Assembly (NCBI GenBank): GCA_900554615.1
Contig: USIB01000022.1
Location: 1 to 18,670 of the forward strand
DNA: 18,670 nt
Source of the DNA: an uncultured Mycoplasmatota bacterium
Lineage (GTDB): Bacteria > Bacillota_I > Bacilli_A > RF39 > UBA660
Direction: 5' to 3'
The notes beneath the pieces were generated by a model that saw nothing but the letters and a program-made list of their open reading frames with translations, had not been told where the DNA came from and did not search any database. How positions within the stretch are numbered: position 1 is the stretch's first letter; every line of letters begins with the position of its first letter. A program made the translations under genes and the position numbers. Below, in pieces: positions 8,123-14,837 of this stretch.

Positions 8123-9244
8123 TTATTTTAACATTAATTTATTAATAACCTTATCAAACACCCTATTAAAAGTATCAACTTCCTCCATTGTATTCTTATA
8201 AGACAAACTAATTCTTATACTATGGGTAGCAATATCATTATCATGATAAACAGCATATACACTACTAGACAAGTCATTAGTAGAACAAGCACTCTTAGTA
8301 GAAATAAAAATACCCTCTTCCTCCATAGCATGAATAAAAGTCTCAGGTTTAATTCCCATTATACTAAAGTTTATGATATAAGGAATACTATTTTTCGTAC
8401 TATTAATATGAATATTATCATACTTCTTAAGATTGTTAACAATACCAGTATTAAGCCCTTGAACATAAAAGTAATTATTCTCTATCAAAGGCATAATAAT
8501 TTCCATTGCCTTCATAAGACTACAAATCAAAGGAAGAGCAGGAGTTCCACTTCTGTAAACAGTAGTACTCTTTCCACCATGCAATAAATTATCAATAACA
8601 ATATTATCCTTCTTTACAAGAAGACCAATACCCTTCATACCAAATATCTTATGACCAGACATACTCATAAAATCCATATCATTAAAATCAATCTTAATCT
8701 TACCAATAGCCTGAGTAGCATCAACATGAAAATAACACTTAGGATAACTACTAATAATCTTCCTAATCTCCTTAATATTCTGTCTAATACCAAGTTCACT
8801 ATCCACATAAGAAATAGAAACAAGTATCGTATTATCACTAAGTAATTCCTTCAAATTATCAAGGTCTACTAACCCATCTTCACCTATATTAACATAATCA
8901 ATAGCAAAACCTTTACTCTCCAAATACTTCATAGTCTGGGTAGTACTAGAATGCTCAAGATGAGTAGTAATAATATGATTACCACGATTTCTGTACTTAG
9001 AAGCAACCCCCTTAATTACCGTATTATTAGATTCCGTTGCTCCTGATGTATAAATAATCTCACTATCCTTAACATTAAGCATCTTAGCAATCTTACTAGT
9101 AGCATAGTCCTCAAGTTCCTTTGACTTAACTCCCAAACTATGAATAGAATTAGAGTTCCCTGGATATTCCTTACATACCTTACAAAAAGTATCAAGTACC
9201 CTATCATCAACAAAAGTAGTTGCACTATTATCAAAATATATCAT
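8123..9244 (-). CDS. Cysteine desulfurase (NifS/IscS family)
   Basis: A PLP-dependent enzyme that removes sulfur from L-cysteine as an enzyme-bound persulfide and passes it to Fe-S assembly or tRNA thiolation. The 373-residue length fits the family. Visible landmarks are the N-terminal YFDNSATT, YTSGATESNN (about 65-74), EHSS with H98, HVDATQA with D175 binding the PLP ring, SGHKIFG with K199 as the PLP lysine, RSGTP (231-235), and C320 in SACST as the persulfide cysteine. All catalytic residues are present. Some usually conserved spots differ; the usual VNNE(I/T)G motif reads YVDSELG here. It stands alone: no mnmA, thiI or iscU lies beside it, so its acceptor cannot be read from context. A NifU-C-type protein is encoded about 9 kb away. 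Enzyme class is secure; paralogue (NifS, NifZ or IscS) is not. Confidence 0.93.
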   Translation of the reverse strand: MIYFDNSATTFVDDRVLDTFCKVCKEYPGNSNSIHSLGVKSKELEDYATSKIAKMLNVKDSEIIYTSGATESNNTVIKGVASKYRNRGNHIITTHLEHSSTTQTMKYLESKGFAIDYVNIGEDGLVDLDNLKELLSDNTILVSISYVDSELGIRQNIKEIRKIISSYPKCYFHVDATQAIGKIKIDFNDMDFMSMSGHKIFGMKGIGLLVKKDNIVIDNLLHGGKSTTVYRSGTPALPLICSLMKAMEIIMPLIENNYFYVQGLNTGIVNNLKKYDNIHINSTKNSIPYIINFSIMGIKPETFIHAMEEEGIFISTKSACSTNDLSSSVYAVYHDNDIATHSIRISLSYKNTMEEVDTFNRVFDKVINKLMLK

Positions 9245-9266
9245 AACATTCCCTCTTTCCTCTAGT

Positions 9267-9275
9267 ATTTTACCA
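9267..9275 (-). promoter_or_regulatory. Extended -10 promoter of the cysteine desulfurase gene
   Basis: Minus strand TGGTAAAAT (9275-9267), an extended -10 without a convincing -35, 23 nt upstream of the desulfurase ATG. The ribosome binding site AGAGGGA follows. Confidence 0.45.
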
Positions 9276-9366
9276 TATATATAATAATTTTAAAAGAAAA
9301 ACATCCCAATTTATCATAATTTTAATATATAGTAATAACCCCAAATATAATAAGTATGGTTGATAC

Positions 9367-9420
9367 TTATTTGGAGACCAAGACTCCAAATAACACTAGC
9401 AAGACAAATGTCTTGCAGTG
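9367..9420. repeat. Double-hairpin element 1 (two abutting hairpins)
   Basis: Hairpin one: perfect 10-bp stem TTATTTGGAG (9367-9376) with CTCCAAATAA (9384-9393), loop ACCAAGA. Hairpin two begins at the very next base: CACT-A-GCAAGAC (9394-9405) with GTCTTGC-AGTG (9410-9420), one bulged A, loop AAAT. The pair lies between the divergent promoters of the desulfurase and the methyltransferase, outside both predicted transcripts and without a T-tract, so it does not look like a terminator for either gene. It shares its abutting layout and apical AGAC with the elements at 12688-12748 and 13875-13929. Confidence 0.7.
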
Positions 9421-9432
9421 AACATAAACATA

Positions 9433-9461
9433 TTTACATATTCCAAATAATAATGTATCAT
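9433..9461 (+). promoter_or_regulatory. Promoter of the methyltransferase gene
   Basis: -35 TTTACA (9433-9438), 17-nt spacer, -10 TATCAT (9456-9461). The start codon at 9479 lies 17 nt further on, which implies a very short leader. Confidence 0.55.
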
Positions 9462-9478
9462 ATAAACAGGTGATAACA

Positions 9479-10252
9479 ATGAATGAAGAAAATCTAATAA
9501 AATACTATAACAAGTTCAATGAAGACAAAAGATTAACAAGAAGACACGGAATAATAGAATATAGAACCGCTATGCACTATCTAGAAAAATATCTAAGTAC
9601 CCTAGATAACCCCAAAATAATAGACATTGGAGCAGGAACAGGTTCATACTCCATACCCCTATCTAAAAAATATGATGTAACAGCAGTAGAACTAGTAAAA
9701 CACAACCTAATGACATTAAAAAGAAAAAGTAACAAAGTAAAATCATACCTAGGAAATGCCCTAGACCTAAGTAAATTCAAAGATAACACTTTCGACATAG
9801 TCATTCTCTTTGGACCAATGTACCATCTAATAAAAGAAGAAGACAAAATAAAAGCCCTATCCGAAGCCAAAAGAATAGTAAAAGAAAAAGGCCTAATATT
9901 CATAAGTTACTATATGAACGAATATGCCATCATAAAACACGGCTTCATCGAAAACACCATCAAAGAAGCCATAAAAACAAACAAAATAGATAAATCTTTC
10001 AAAATAACCCCTACTGAAACAGACCTCTATAGCATGGTAAGACTAGAAGACATAAACCATTATAAAAACACCCTAAAACTAAAAAGAATAAAAATACTAT
10101 CTCAAGATGGAGCAACCGACTACTTAAGAAAAGAAATAAATAAAATGGATACTGAAACCTTTGAACTATATTACAAATACCATCTATCAATATGTGAAAG
10201 AGAAGACCTACTAGGAGCATCTTCTCATGTATTAGACATATTACAAAAATAA
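9479..10252 (+). CDS. Class I SAM-dependent methyltransferase
   Basis: A Rossmann-fold methyltransferase of unknown substrate, 257 residues from ATG at 9479. I chose this start over an in-frame GTG at 9470 because AGGTGA (9468-9473) is the ribosome binding site and overlaps that GTG. Motif I, IIDIGAGTG, is at about 47-55; the acidic residue that binds the ribose hydroxyls is E71 in TAVEL; motif IV, FDIVILFGPMYHL, is at about 105-117; KEKGLIFISYYMNEYA follows. The N-terminal YYNKFNEDKRLTRRHGIIEYRT segment is typical of a family widespread in Firmicutes and usually annotated only as class I methyltransferase. It is a single-gene unit, divergent from the cysteine desulfurase, and its TAA directly abuts the lon stop codon on the other strand. 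Confidence 0.9.
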   Translation: MNEENLIKYYNKFNEDKRLTRRHGIIEYRTAMHYLEKYLSTLDNPKIIDIGAGTGSYSIPLSKKYDVTAVELVKHNLMTLKRKSNKVKSYLGNALDLSKFKDNTFDIVILFGPMYHLIKEEDKIKALSEAKRIVKEKGLIFISYYMNEYAIIKHGFIENTIKEAIKTNKIDKSFKITPTETDLYSMVRLEDINHYKNTLKLKRIKILSQDGATDYLRKEINKMDTETFELYYKYHLSICEREDLLGASSHVLDILQK

Positions 10253-12547
10253 CTATTTAAATAAAGACTTATAAACATCTTCATAATCCTCAACCAAAAT
10301 AATATTAAGATTATCCCTAACCTCACTAGGAAGAAGAGAAAACTCCTTAGAAGATTCAAGAGGCAAATAAACAGTATCAATACCATTGCTAGTAGCGGCA
10401 ATTAACTTCTCCTTAAGCCCCCCTACTGGAAGAATCTTACCTCTAAGCGTAATCTCCCCCGTCATTGAAACATTATTAGGAATAATTTTATTCTTAAGAA
10501 GACTAAGAATCGCCGTAACTATCGTAATACCCGCACTAGGCCCGTCTTTAGGAGTACTTCCCTCTTCAATATGAAAGTGAAAATCCACTTCCTCAAAAAT
10601 CTTATAATCAATCTTAAACATCGTATTATTAGCCTTAATATAACTAAGAGCAATATAAATACTCTCCTTAATAACATCCCCTAAAGCACCAGTCAAAGTA
10701 ACCTTCCCATTACCAGGATATAAAGTACAAGTAACCTTAAGAATATTACCACCATACATCGTATAAGCAAGACCATTAACAATACCCGTTTTATTATTAA
10801 TATCATTAATCGTAATATTATACTTAAGAGCCCCTAAATAAGCCTCAACATCACCAGTATCAATAATAACCTTACTACTCTTATCATTATTAATAATAGC
10901 CTTTCTAATAATAGAATCAATCTGTCTATATAAATCCCTTGCCCCCGCTTCCTTAGTATAATAAGTAATAATCTTTAAAATAGCATTATCAGTAAACTTA
11001 ATATTCTTAACCCTATATTCACTAAGTAAATCAGGAATCAAATGATACTTAGCAATATTAAGTTTCTCATATATCGTATAACTAGATAACTCAATAATCT
11101 CTAATCTATCAAGTAAAGGAGCAGGAATACCACCAATATTATTCGCTGTCAAAATAAACATAACATTAGATAAATCAAACTCTTCCTCAATATAATTATC
11201 ACAAAACTTCATATTCTGTTCCTTATCCAAAATCTCCAAAAGTGCACTAGCAGGGTCCCCCTTATAATCCTTAGTAAGTTTATCAACCTCATCAATCAAA
11301 AATACAGGATTAGAAGTTTTAGCCTTCTTCATCTGCTGAATAATCTTCCCTGGAGAAGCCCCTACATAAGTTCTTCTATGACCAAGAATCTCAGCCTCAT
11401 CATTAATACCCCCTAAAGATACCTTAACAAAATCCTTATTTAATGCTTTAGCAATACTACTAGCAAGAGAAGTTTTACCAACACCAGGAGGGCCAACCAA
11501 ACATATAATAGGACTACTAGAAATATTAGTCTTTTTCTTTACAGCAATATACTCAATAATTCTTCTTTTAACACTCTCTAAACCAAAATGCGAACTATCA
11601 AGAGCCTCAGTAATTTTCTTAATATCAGTATTATCTTTAGATAACTTATTCCAAGGTAAAGAAAGAAGCCAATCAATATAAGTCCTAATCGTAGTAACCT
11701 CAGGAGAAGCACTACTAGTAAGAGAATACCTATCAATCTCTTCATTAAGTCTCCTGATAATATAATCAGGTAAATCAAGACTATTCATCTTATTTCTAAT
11801 CTTTAAAATATCAGCATCTTTTACATCAACTTCTCCAAGTTCCTCTTTAATAAGTTTAATCTTTTCCCTAAGCATATATTCCTTTTGTTCTTCTTCAAGT
11901 TTAACCTTCAAACTATCCTCAATTTCATTCTCTAATCTAACAGTAATAGTCTCCTTAGATAAATCACTAATAACCTCTTTAATTCTATACATAGGATTAA
12001 CAATCTGAATATACTTAAAAGAATCTTTATACTCTAAAGGAAGTTCAGAAACAATAATATCAGATAACTTACTAATATTCTTAACCTCTGTAATTCTTCC
12101 AATAACAGTATTAGACATATAAGGAGAAATATCAATATATTCATCTAACTTACGATATAAAACTCTTCTTAAAGCAGCAGCCTCTGCTTCATCATAATCA
12201 TATTCCTTCGTAGGAATAACAAAAGCATTTAAAATATTATCATTATTATTAACACTAACAATTTCTACCCTATCAATACCAGTTAAAACAACTCTCATAA
12301 TACCATTAGGTAAAGATAACTTAGATTTAATTCTACCAAGAATACCAATTCTAGGTAAGATACCAGTATCAGGCTCTACTTCTAAAGGGTCAGATAAATT
12401 AATTAAAAGAATATAGTTATCATAATTACTTTCTGCTATATCTAAAATATTTTTATTTAATTCATCACTAAACTCAATTCTAATATCATTATATGGAAGT
12501 AAAACAGAATCCCTTAAATATAGTACTGGTAAATTAGTTTGAGTCAT
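10253..12547 (-). CDS. lon: ATP-dependent protease La (LonA)
   Basis: A cytosolic AAA+ serine protease that degrades misfolded and regulatory proteins. The 764-residue length is normal for bacterial LonA. The N-terminal substrate-binding domain and helical linker occupy about 1-310 (start LPVLYLRDSVLLPYNDI). The ATPase module has Walker A GPPGVGKTS at 352-360 and Walker B VFLIDE with D419-E420. The C-terminal protease domain carries the Ser-Lys dyad: S671 in DGPSAGI and K714 in GGLKEKL. Start ATG at 12547 follows AGGAGG. The leader holds a terminator-like hairpin (12564-12605) downstream of a candidate promoter, so expression may be controlled by readthrough. No CIRCE and no complete CtsR direct repeat was seen. 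The stop codon abuts that of the convergent methyltransferase. Confidence 0.97.
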   Translation of the reverse strand: MTQTNLPVLYLRDSVLLPYNDIRIEFSDELNKNILDIAESNYDNYILLINLSDPLEVEPDTGILPRIGILGRIKSKLSLPNGIMRVVLTGIDRVEIVSVNNNDNILNAFVIPTKEYDYDEAEAAALRRVLYRKLDEYIDISPYMSNTVIGRITEVKNISKLSDIIVSELPLEYKDSFKYIQIVNPMYRIKEVISDLSKETITVRLENEIEDSLKVKLEEEQKEYMLREKIKLIKEELGEVDVKDADILKIRNKMNSLDLPDYIIRRLNEEIDRYSLTSSASPEVTTIRTYIDWLLSLPWNKLSKDNTDIKKITEALDSSHFGLESVKRRIIEYIAVKKKTNISSSPIICLVGPPGVGKTSLASSIAKALNKDFVKVSLGGINDEAEILGHRRTYVGASPGKIIQQMKKAKTSNPVFLIDEVDKLTKDYKGDPASALLEILDKEQNMKFCDNYIEEEFDLSNVMFILTANNIGGIPAPLLDRLEIIELSSYTIYEKLNIAKYHLIPDLLSEYRVKNIKFTDNAILKIITYYTKEAGARDLYRQIDSIIRKAIINNDKSSKVIIDTGDVEAYLGALKYNITINDINNKTGIVNGLAYTMYGGNILKVTCTLYPGNGKVTLTGALGDVIKESIYIALSYIKANNTMFKIDYKIFEEVDFHFHIEEGSTPKDGPSAGITIVTAILSLLKNKIIPNNVSMTGEITLRGKILPVGGLKEKLIAATSNGIDTVYLPLESSKEFSLLPSEVRDNLNIILVEDYEDVYKSLFK

Positions 12548-12563
12548 ATTATCTCCTCCTGAT

Positions 12564-12605
12564 AAAAAAATATCCCTTATAAAAATATATAATTTATAAG
12601 AGATA
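12564..12605 (-). terminator. Terminator-like hairpin in the lon leader (possible attenuator)
   Basis: Minus strand: a 12-bp stem pairs TATCTCTTATAA (12605-12594) with TTATAAGGGATA (12582-12571) around an 11-nt AU loop, followed at once by seven T (12570-12564). The one non-Watson-Crick pair is a U-G wobble only in minus-strand RNA. It ends just upstream of the lon ribosome binding site AGGAGG and lies downstream of the predicted lon promoter. It could instead be the end of transcripts from the 12800-13753 gene. Confidence 0.7.
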
Positions 12606-12630
12606 CATCACTTCCTTTTCTTGATAATAT

Positions 12631-12658
12631 ATGATAACATAAATAAAAAATATATCAA
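12631..12658 (-). promoter_or_regulatory. Candidate lon promoter
   Basis: Minus strand: -35 TTGATA (12658-12653), 16-nt spacer, -10 TATCAT (12636-12631). It would give a leader of about 75 nt that includes the terminator-like hairpin. Confidence 0.5.
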
Positions 12659-12687
12659 GTACTTTTGACATATTTTTTAATTTTTTT

Positions 12688-12748
12688 CAAGATAAGCCCT
12701 TAAGTCTTATCTTGTTATGAATAGCCTATCATAATAGTCTATTCATAA
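12688..12748. repeat. Double-hairpin element 2 (two abutting hairpins)
   Basis: Hairpin A: perfect 9-bp stem CAAGATAAG (12688-12696) with CTTATCTTG (12706-12714). Hairpin B starts at the next base: perfect 10-bp stem TTATGAATAG (12715-12724) with CTATTCATAA (12739-12748), with an inner CTAT/ATAG 4-bp extension beyond one mismatch. Read on the minus strand, both stems close on AGACT at the 5' side and AGGCT or AGGGCT at the 3' side. A third, tight inverted repeat TATTCAC-A-GTGAATA (12763-12777) lies next to it. No T-tract follows hairpin A on the minus strand; A-runs follow instead. The element is intergenic, between lon and the SH3-like gene. Confidence 0.7.
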
Positions 12749-12799
12749 ATAATAAGATATCATATTCACAGTGAATACTTTCTAACTTTTAATTAATAC

Positions 12800-13753
12800 C
12801 TATTTATAAAAATCCATCTTAGTAATAATACCATTATCTATAACAATTTTACCAATCTCATATTTAAAATTAGAATTACTACATTTAGATAAATTATTAA
12901 TATCACACTTAGTATTATCATTTAAATATTCATAAGAAATATTAACATTCATTCTATTATCACTACTAGAAGTAATTTCAATATCATAATTACCAGTATA
13001 ATTAGTAATATATCCACTATTAACATAATCTCTACAATAAAGACTATTATCAATCATATAGTAATTATCATAGTACTTAGGATTATTAATATCAGATACC
13101 TTAAGATCTAATTTAAATAAACTAGAATCAGCAAAAGTTTCTATATATTTCTTAATATCATCAATACTATTATATTCAGACTTAACATATTTCCCTTGAA
13201 TAGTATTACCATCATCACTCTTAAAAGTAATCTCTTTGCTATCAGAAGTAGTACCACAATAAGGCCTACTATTAATAGTACTATAGTAACTAATAGCCTT
13301 ATCAATTAATTCCCTAGTCTTAATAACATCACTCTTTTTAGTACTACTATTCTTAATGTAAGTCCCACAAGCATAACCTGTATAATTATTACCCCTTTTA
13401 TTATAACTAATCTTATACCACTTATCACAAGCCTCATTTCCTTCTATAGTATCTTCAACATTAACTTCTAAATAACAAGAAATACCATCAATAATATCAC
13501 CAGAAGAACTATTCCTTACATTAAGAAGAGCCGTATTATCATCACAAGATACATAAGAAATACCCTTATCCTCCTCTTTAACTTTATTATCATCTTCTTT
13601 ATTAGTAACATCATTATCTATCTTATTATCTTTATTTTTACTATCTTTATTAATAATAACCAAATAAATAATAGCTCCCACTAATAAAAGTACCATAATA
13701 CCACCTAAAACATACATAATAACCTTCTTATTCCTATAACTATCTCTACCCAT
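12800..13753 (-). CDS. Membrane-anchored, cysteine-rich SH3-like extracytoplasmic protein
   Basis: A protein of unknown function, 317 residues from ATG at 13753. AAGGAGG lies just upstream of this codon, so I reject the in-frame start 18 codons earlier. A short basic cytoplasmic tail (RNKK) precedes a single membrane helix (about 11-34), a charged low-complexity linker (about 35-65, K/D/N/E-rich), a bacterial SH3-like domain (about 66-134, with ALLNVRNSSSG, DKWYKISY and GYACGTYIK) and a C-terminal domain (about 145-317) I do not recognise. The topology suggests the body lies outside the membrane. All eight cysteines (70, 93, 109, 129, 166, 240, 283, 291) are in this outer part, so up to four disulfides are possible. 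Bacterial SH3 domains often bind peptidoglycan, but no enzyme motif is present. Confidence 0.85.
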   Translation of the reverse strand: MGRDSYRNKKVIMYVLGGIMVLLLVGAIIYLVIINKDSKNKDNKIDNDVTNKEDDNKVKEEDKGISYVSCDDNTALLNVRNSSSGDIIDGISCYLEVNVEDTIEGNEACDKWYKISYNKRGNNYTGYACGTYIKNSSTKKSDVIKTRELIDKAISYYSTINSRPYCGTTSDSKEITFKSDDGNTIQGKYVKSEYNSIDDIKKYIETFADSSLFKLDLKVSDINNPKYYDNYYMIDNSLYCRDYVNSGYITNYTGNYDIEITSSSDNRMNVNISYEYLNDNTKCDINNLSKCSNSNFKYEIGKIVIDNGIITKMDFYK

Positions 13754-13874
13754 ATAATCCTCCTTAAATAAATATTCTCCTACATATAATATACCATATT
13801 TTCCCAAAAATTAATAGTAGTTTTAAAAATAAAAGTATATAAAAATAACTTCTATAAAGCATATGTAAAATATA

Positions 13875-13929
13875 TTCTTTTTAGACCACAAGGCTAAAAA
13901 GAAACTCTATAGACCCAAGGCTATAGAGT
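13875..13929. repeat. Double-hairpin element 3 (two abutting hairpins)
   Basis: Hairpin one: perfect 10-bp stem TTCTTTTTAG (13875-13884) with CTAAAAAGAA (13894-13903), loop ACCACAAGG. Hairpin two begins at the next base: perfect 9-bp stem ACTCTATAG (13904-13912) with CTATAGAGT (13921-13929), loop ACCCAAGG. The loops are nearly the same while the stems are unrelated. In both, CC/GG pairs inside the loop can extend the helix past a bulged A. It lies 32 bp after the spo0A stop codon. On the minus strand, hairpin two is followed by TTTCTTTTT, so it might also terminate spo0A transcripts. Confidence 0.75.
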
Positions 13930-13961
13930 AATAACAAAACAAATATAATTATAAATAACTA

Positions 13962-14726
13962 TTAAGAACCCTGCTTAATATACTCCAATCTAAGTTTATC
14001 AGCAATAGTAACAATAAATTCAGAATTAGTAGGTTTAGCCTTATCAATATCAACACTATGACCAAATATATCTTCCATCAAATCCCAATCACCACGATTC
14101 CAAGATACCTCAATAGCATGTCTAATAGCCCTTTCAACTCTAGATACAGTAGTATCAAATCTAGTAGCAAGTTCAGGATATAATTCCTTAGTAATACCAC
14201 CTACCATATCAGGATTCTCATATATCATAGATATAGCCTCTCTAATATATTGATAACCCTTAATATGAGAAGGCATACCAAGATCATGAAGCATCTTAGT
14301 AATAGATATCTGAAGATTATTATTAAAAATATTAATAACTCTCTTCTCAGAAGTATTAAAACTATCAAGTATCTTATCCTCTAAATCAGGTAAATCAAAA
14401 GGCTTTAATATATAATAATTAACCCCATATTCACTTACCTTTCTTATTGTATCAGGAGCATTATAAGAAGTAGCCACTATCACATTAGGAGTAATATCAT
14501 TAAGTTTCAAATCCTTAAGAACAGCAAGTCCATCTTTCTTAGGCATAATTAAATCAAGTATAATAAGATCATATTTCAAAGTACCTTCCTTAATAATCTT
14601 AAGTCCTTCTTCTCCATCATATGCTTTACCAACAACATCAATTTTCGGATTATCTTCAAAATAATCCTCAACCATCTCTACTAGATTAACATTATCGTCA
14701 ATCATTAAAATCTTAATTTTTTCCAT
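13962..14726 (-). CDS. spo0A: Sporulation master regulator Spo0A
   Basis: A response regulator that, once phosphorylated, switches cells into sporulation by binding 0A boxes (TGTCGAA). The 254-residue length is close to the family norm. Receiver domain, about 1-120: acidic pair D10-D11, phospho-acceptor D58 in LIILDLIMP, T86 in VATSYNA, and K108 in ILKPF. The C-terminal Spo0A_C domain (about 140-254) contains ELYPELATRFDTTVSRVERA followed by IRHAIEVSWNRGD, a nearly invariant DNA-recognition region. Start ATG at 14726 follows GAAGGG. It is monocistronic as far as can be seen: the usual upstream neighbour spoIVB is missing and tpiA is there instead. A perfect 0A box lies 56 bp upstream, which suggests autoregulation. 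Confidence 0.97.
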   Translation of the reverse strand: MEKIKILMIDDNVNLVEMVEDYFEDNPKIDVVGKAYDGEEGLKIIKEGTLKYDLIILDLIMPKKDGLAVLKDLKLNDITPNVIVATSYNAPDTIRKVSEYGVNYYILKPFDLPDLEDKILDSFNTSEKRVINIFNNNLQISITKMLHDLGMPSHIKGYQYIREAISMIYENPDMVGGITKELYPELATRFDTTVSRVERAIRHAIEVSWNRGDWDLMEDIFGHSVDIDKAKPTNSEFIVTIADKLRLEYIKQGS

Positions 14727-14781
14727 AACAATTACCCTTCTTTCTTACAACAAAATCATACTACATAAATAAAGCAAAATA

Positions 14782-14788
14782 TGTCGAA
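14782..14788. promoter_or_regulatory. 0A box upstream of spo0A
   Basis: TGTCGAA on the plus strand (TTCGACA in the direction of spo0A) matches the known Spo0A site exactly. In the spo0A direction, TCGACA could serve as a weak -35 with TAGTAT 18 nt further on, so Spo0A-P would bind at the promoter itself. Confidence 0.6.
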
Positions 14789-14805
14789 TTATACTGAGTA
14801 TAATT
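14787..14805. promoter_or_regulatory. 19-bp perfect palindrome between tpiA and spo0A
   Basis: AATTATACT-G-AGTATAATT, two 9-bp arms around one base, overlapping the end of the 0A box by two bases. The single-base centre favours a protein-bound DNA operator over an RNA hairpin. The binding factor is unknown. Confidence 0.5.
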
Positions 14806-14837
14806 AAAATAGAGAAATATCTACATACTTCCCTATT
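14801..14837 (-). terminator. Intrinsic terminator of tpiA overlapping its stop codon
   Basis: Minus strand: a 13-bp stem pairs AATAGGGAAGTAT (14837-14825) with ATATTTCTCTATT (14820-14808) around GTAG, followed by TTTAATT. Two pairs are G-U wobbles valid only in minus-strand RNA. The first stem bases are the last bases of the tpiA stop codon. Confidence 0.65.

Noticed and set aside
9470..9478. Upstream GTG start for the methyltransferase
   Set aside because: The GTG is part of the AGGTGA ribosome binding site of the ATG at 9479; the same reasoning rejects GTG 16924 (YutH-like) and GTG 15543 (tpiA).
9791..9797. Second 0A box-like sequence TTCGACA
   Set aside because: It lies inside the methyltransferase gene, encoding Phe-Asp of the conserved FDIVI motif, far from any promoter; best seen as coding coincidence.
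12640..12680. CtsR or CIRCE operator at lon
   Set aside because: Only one GTCAAA half site is visible near 12664; neither the CtsR direct heptad repeat nor the CIRCE inverted repeat is complete.
13754..13807. Longer N-terminus for the SH3-like protein
   Set aside because: AAGGAGG lies directly upstream of ATG 13753, and the extra 18 codons cover the ribosome binding site.
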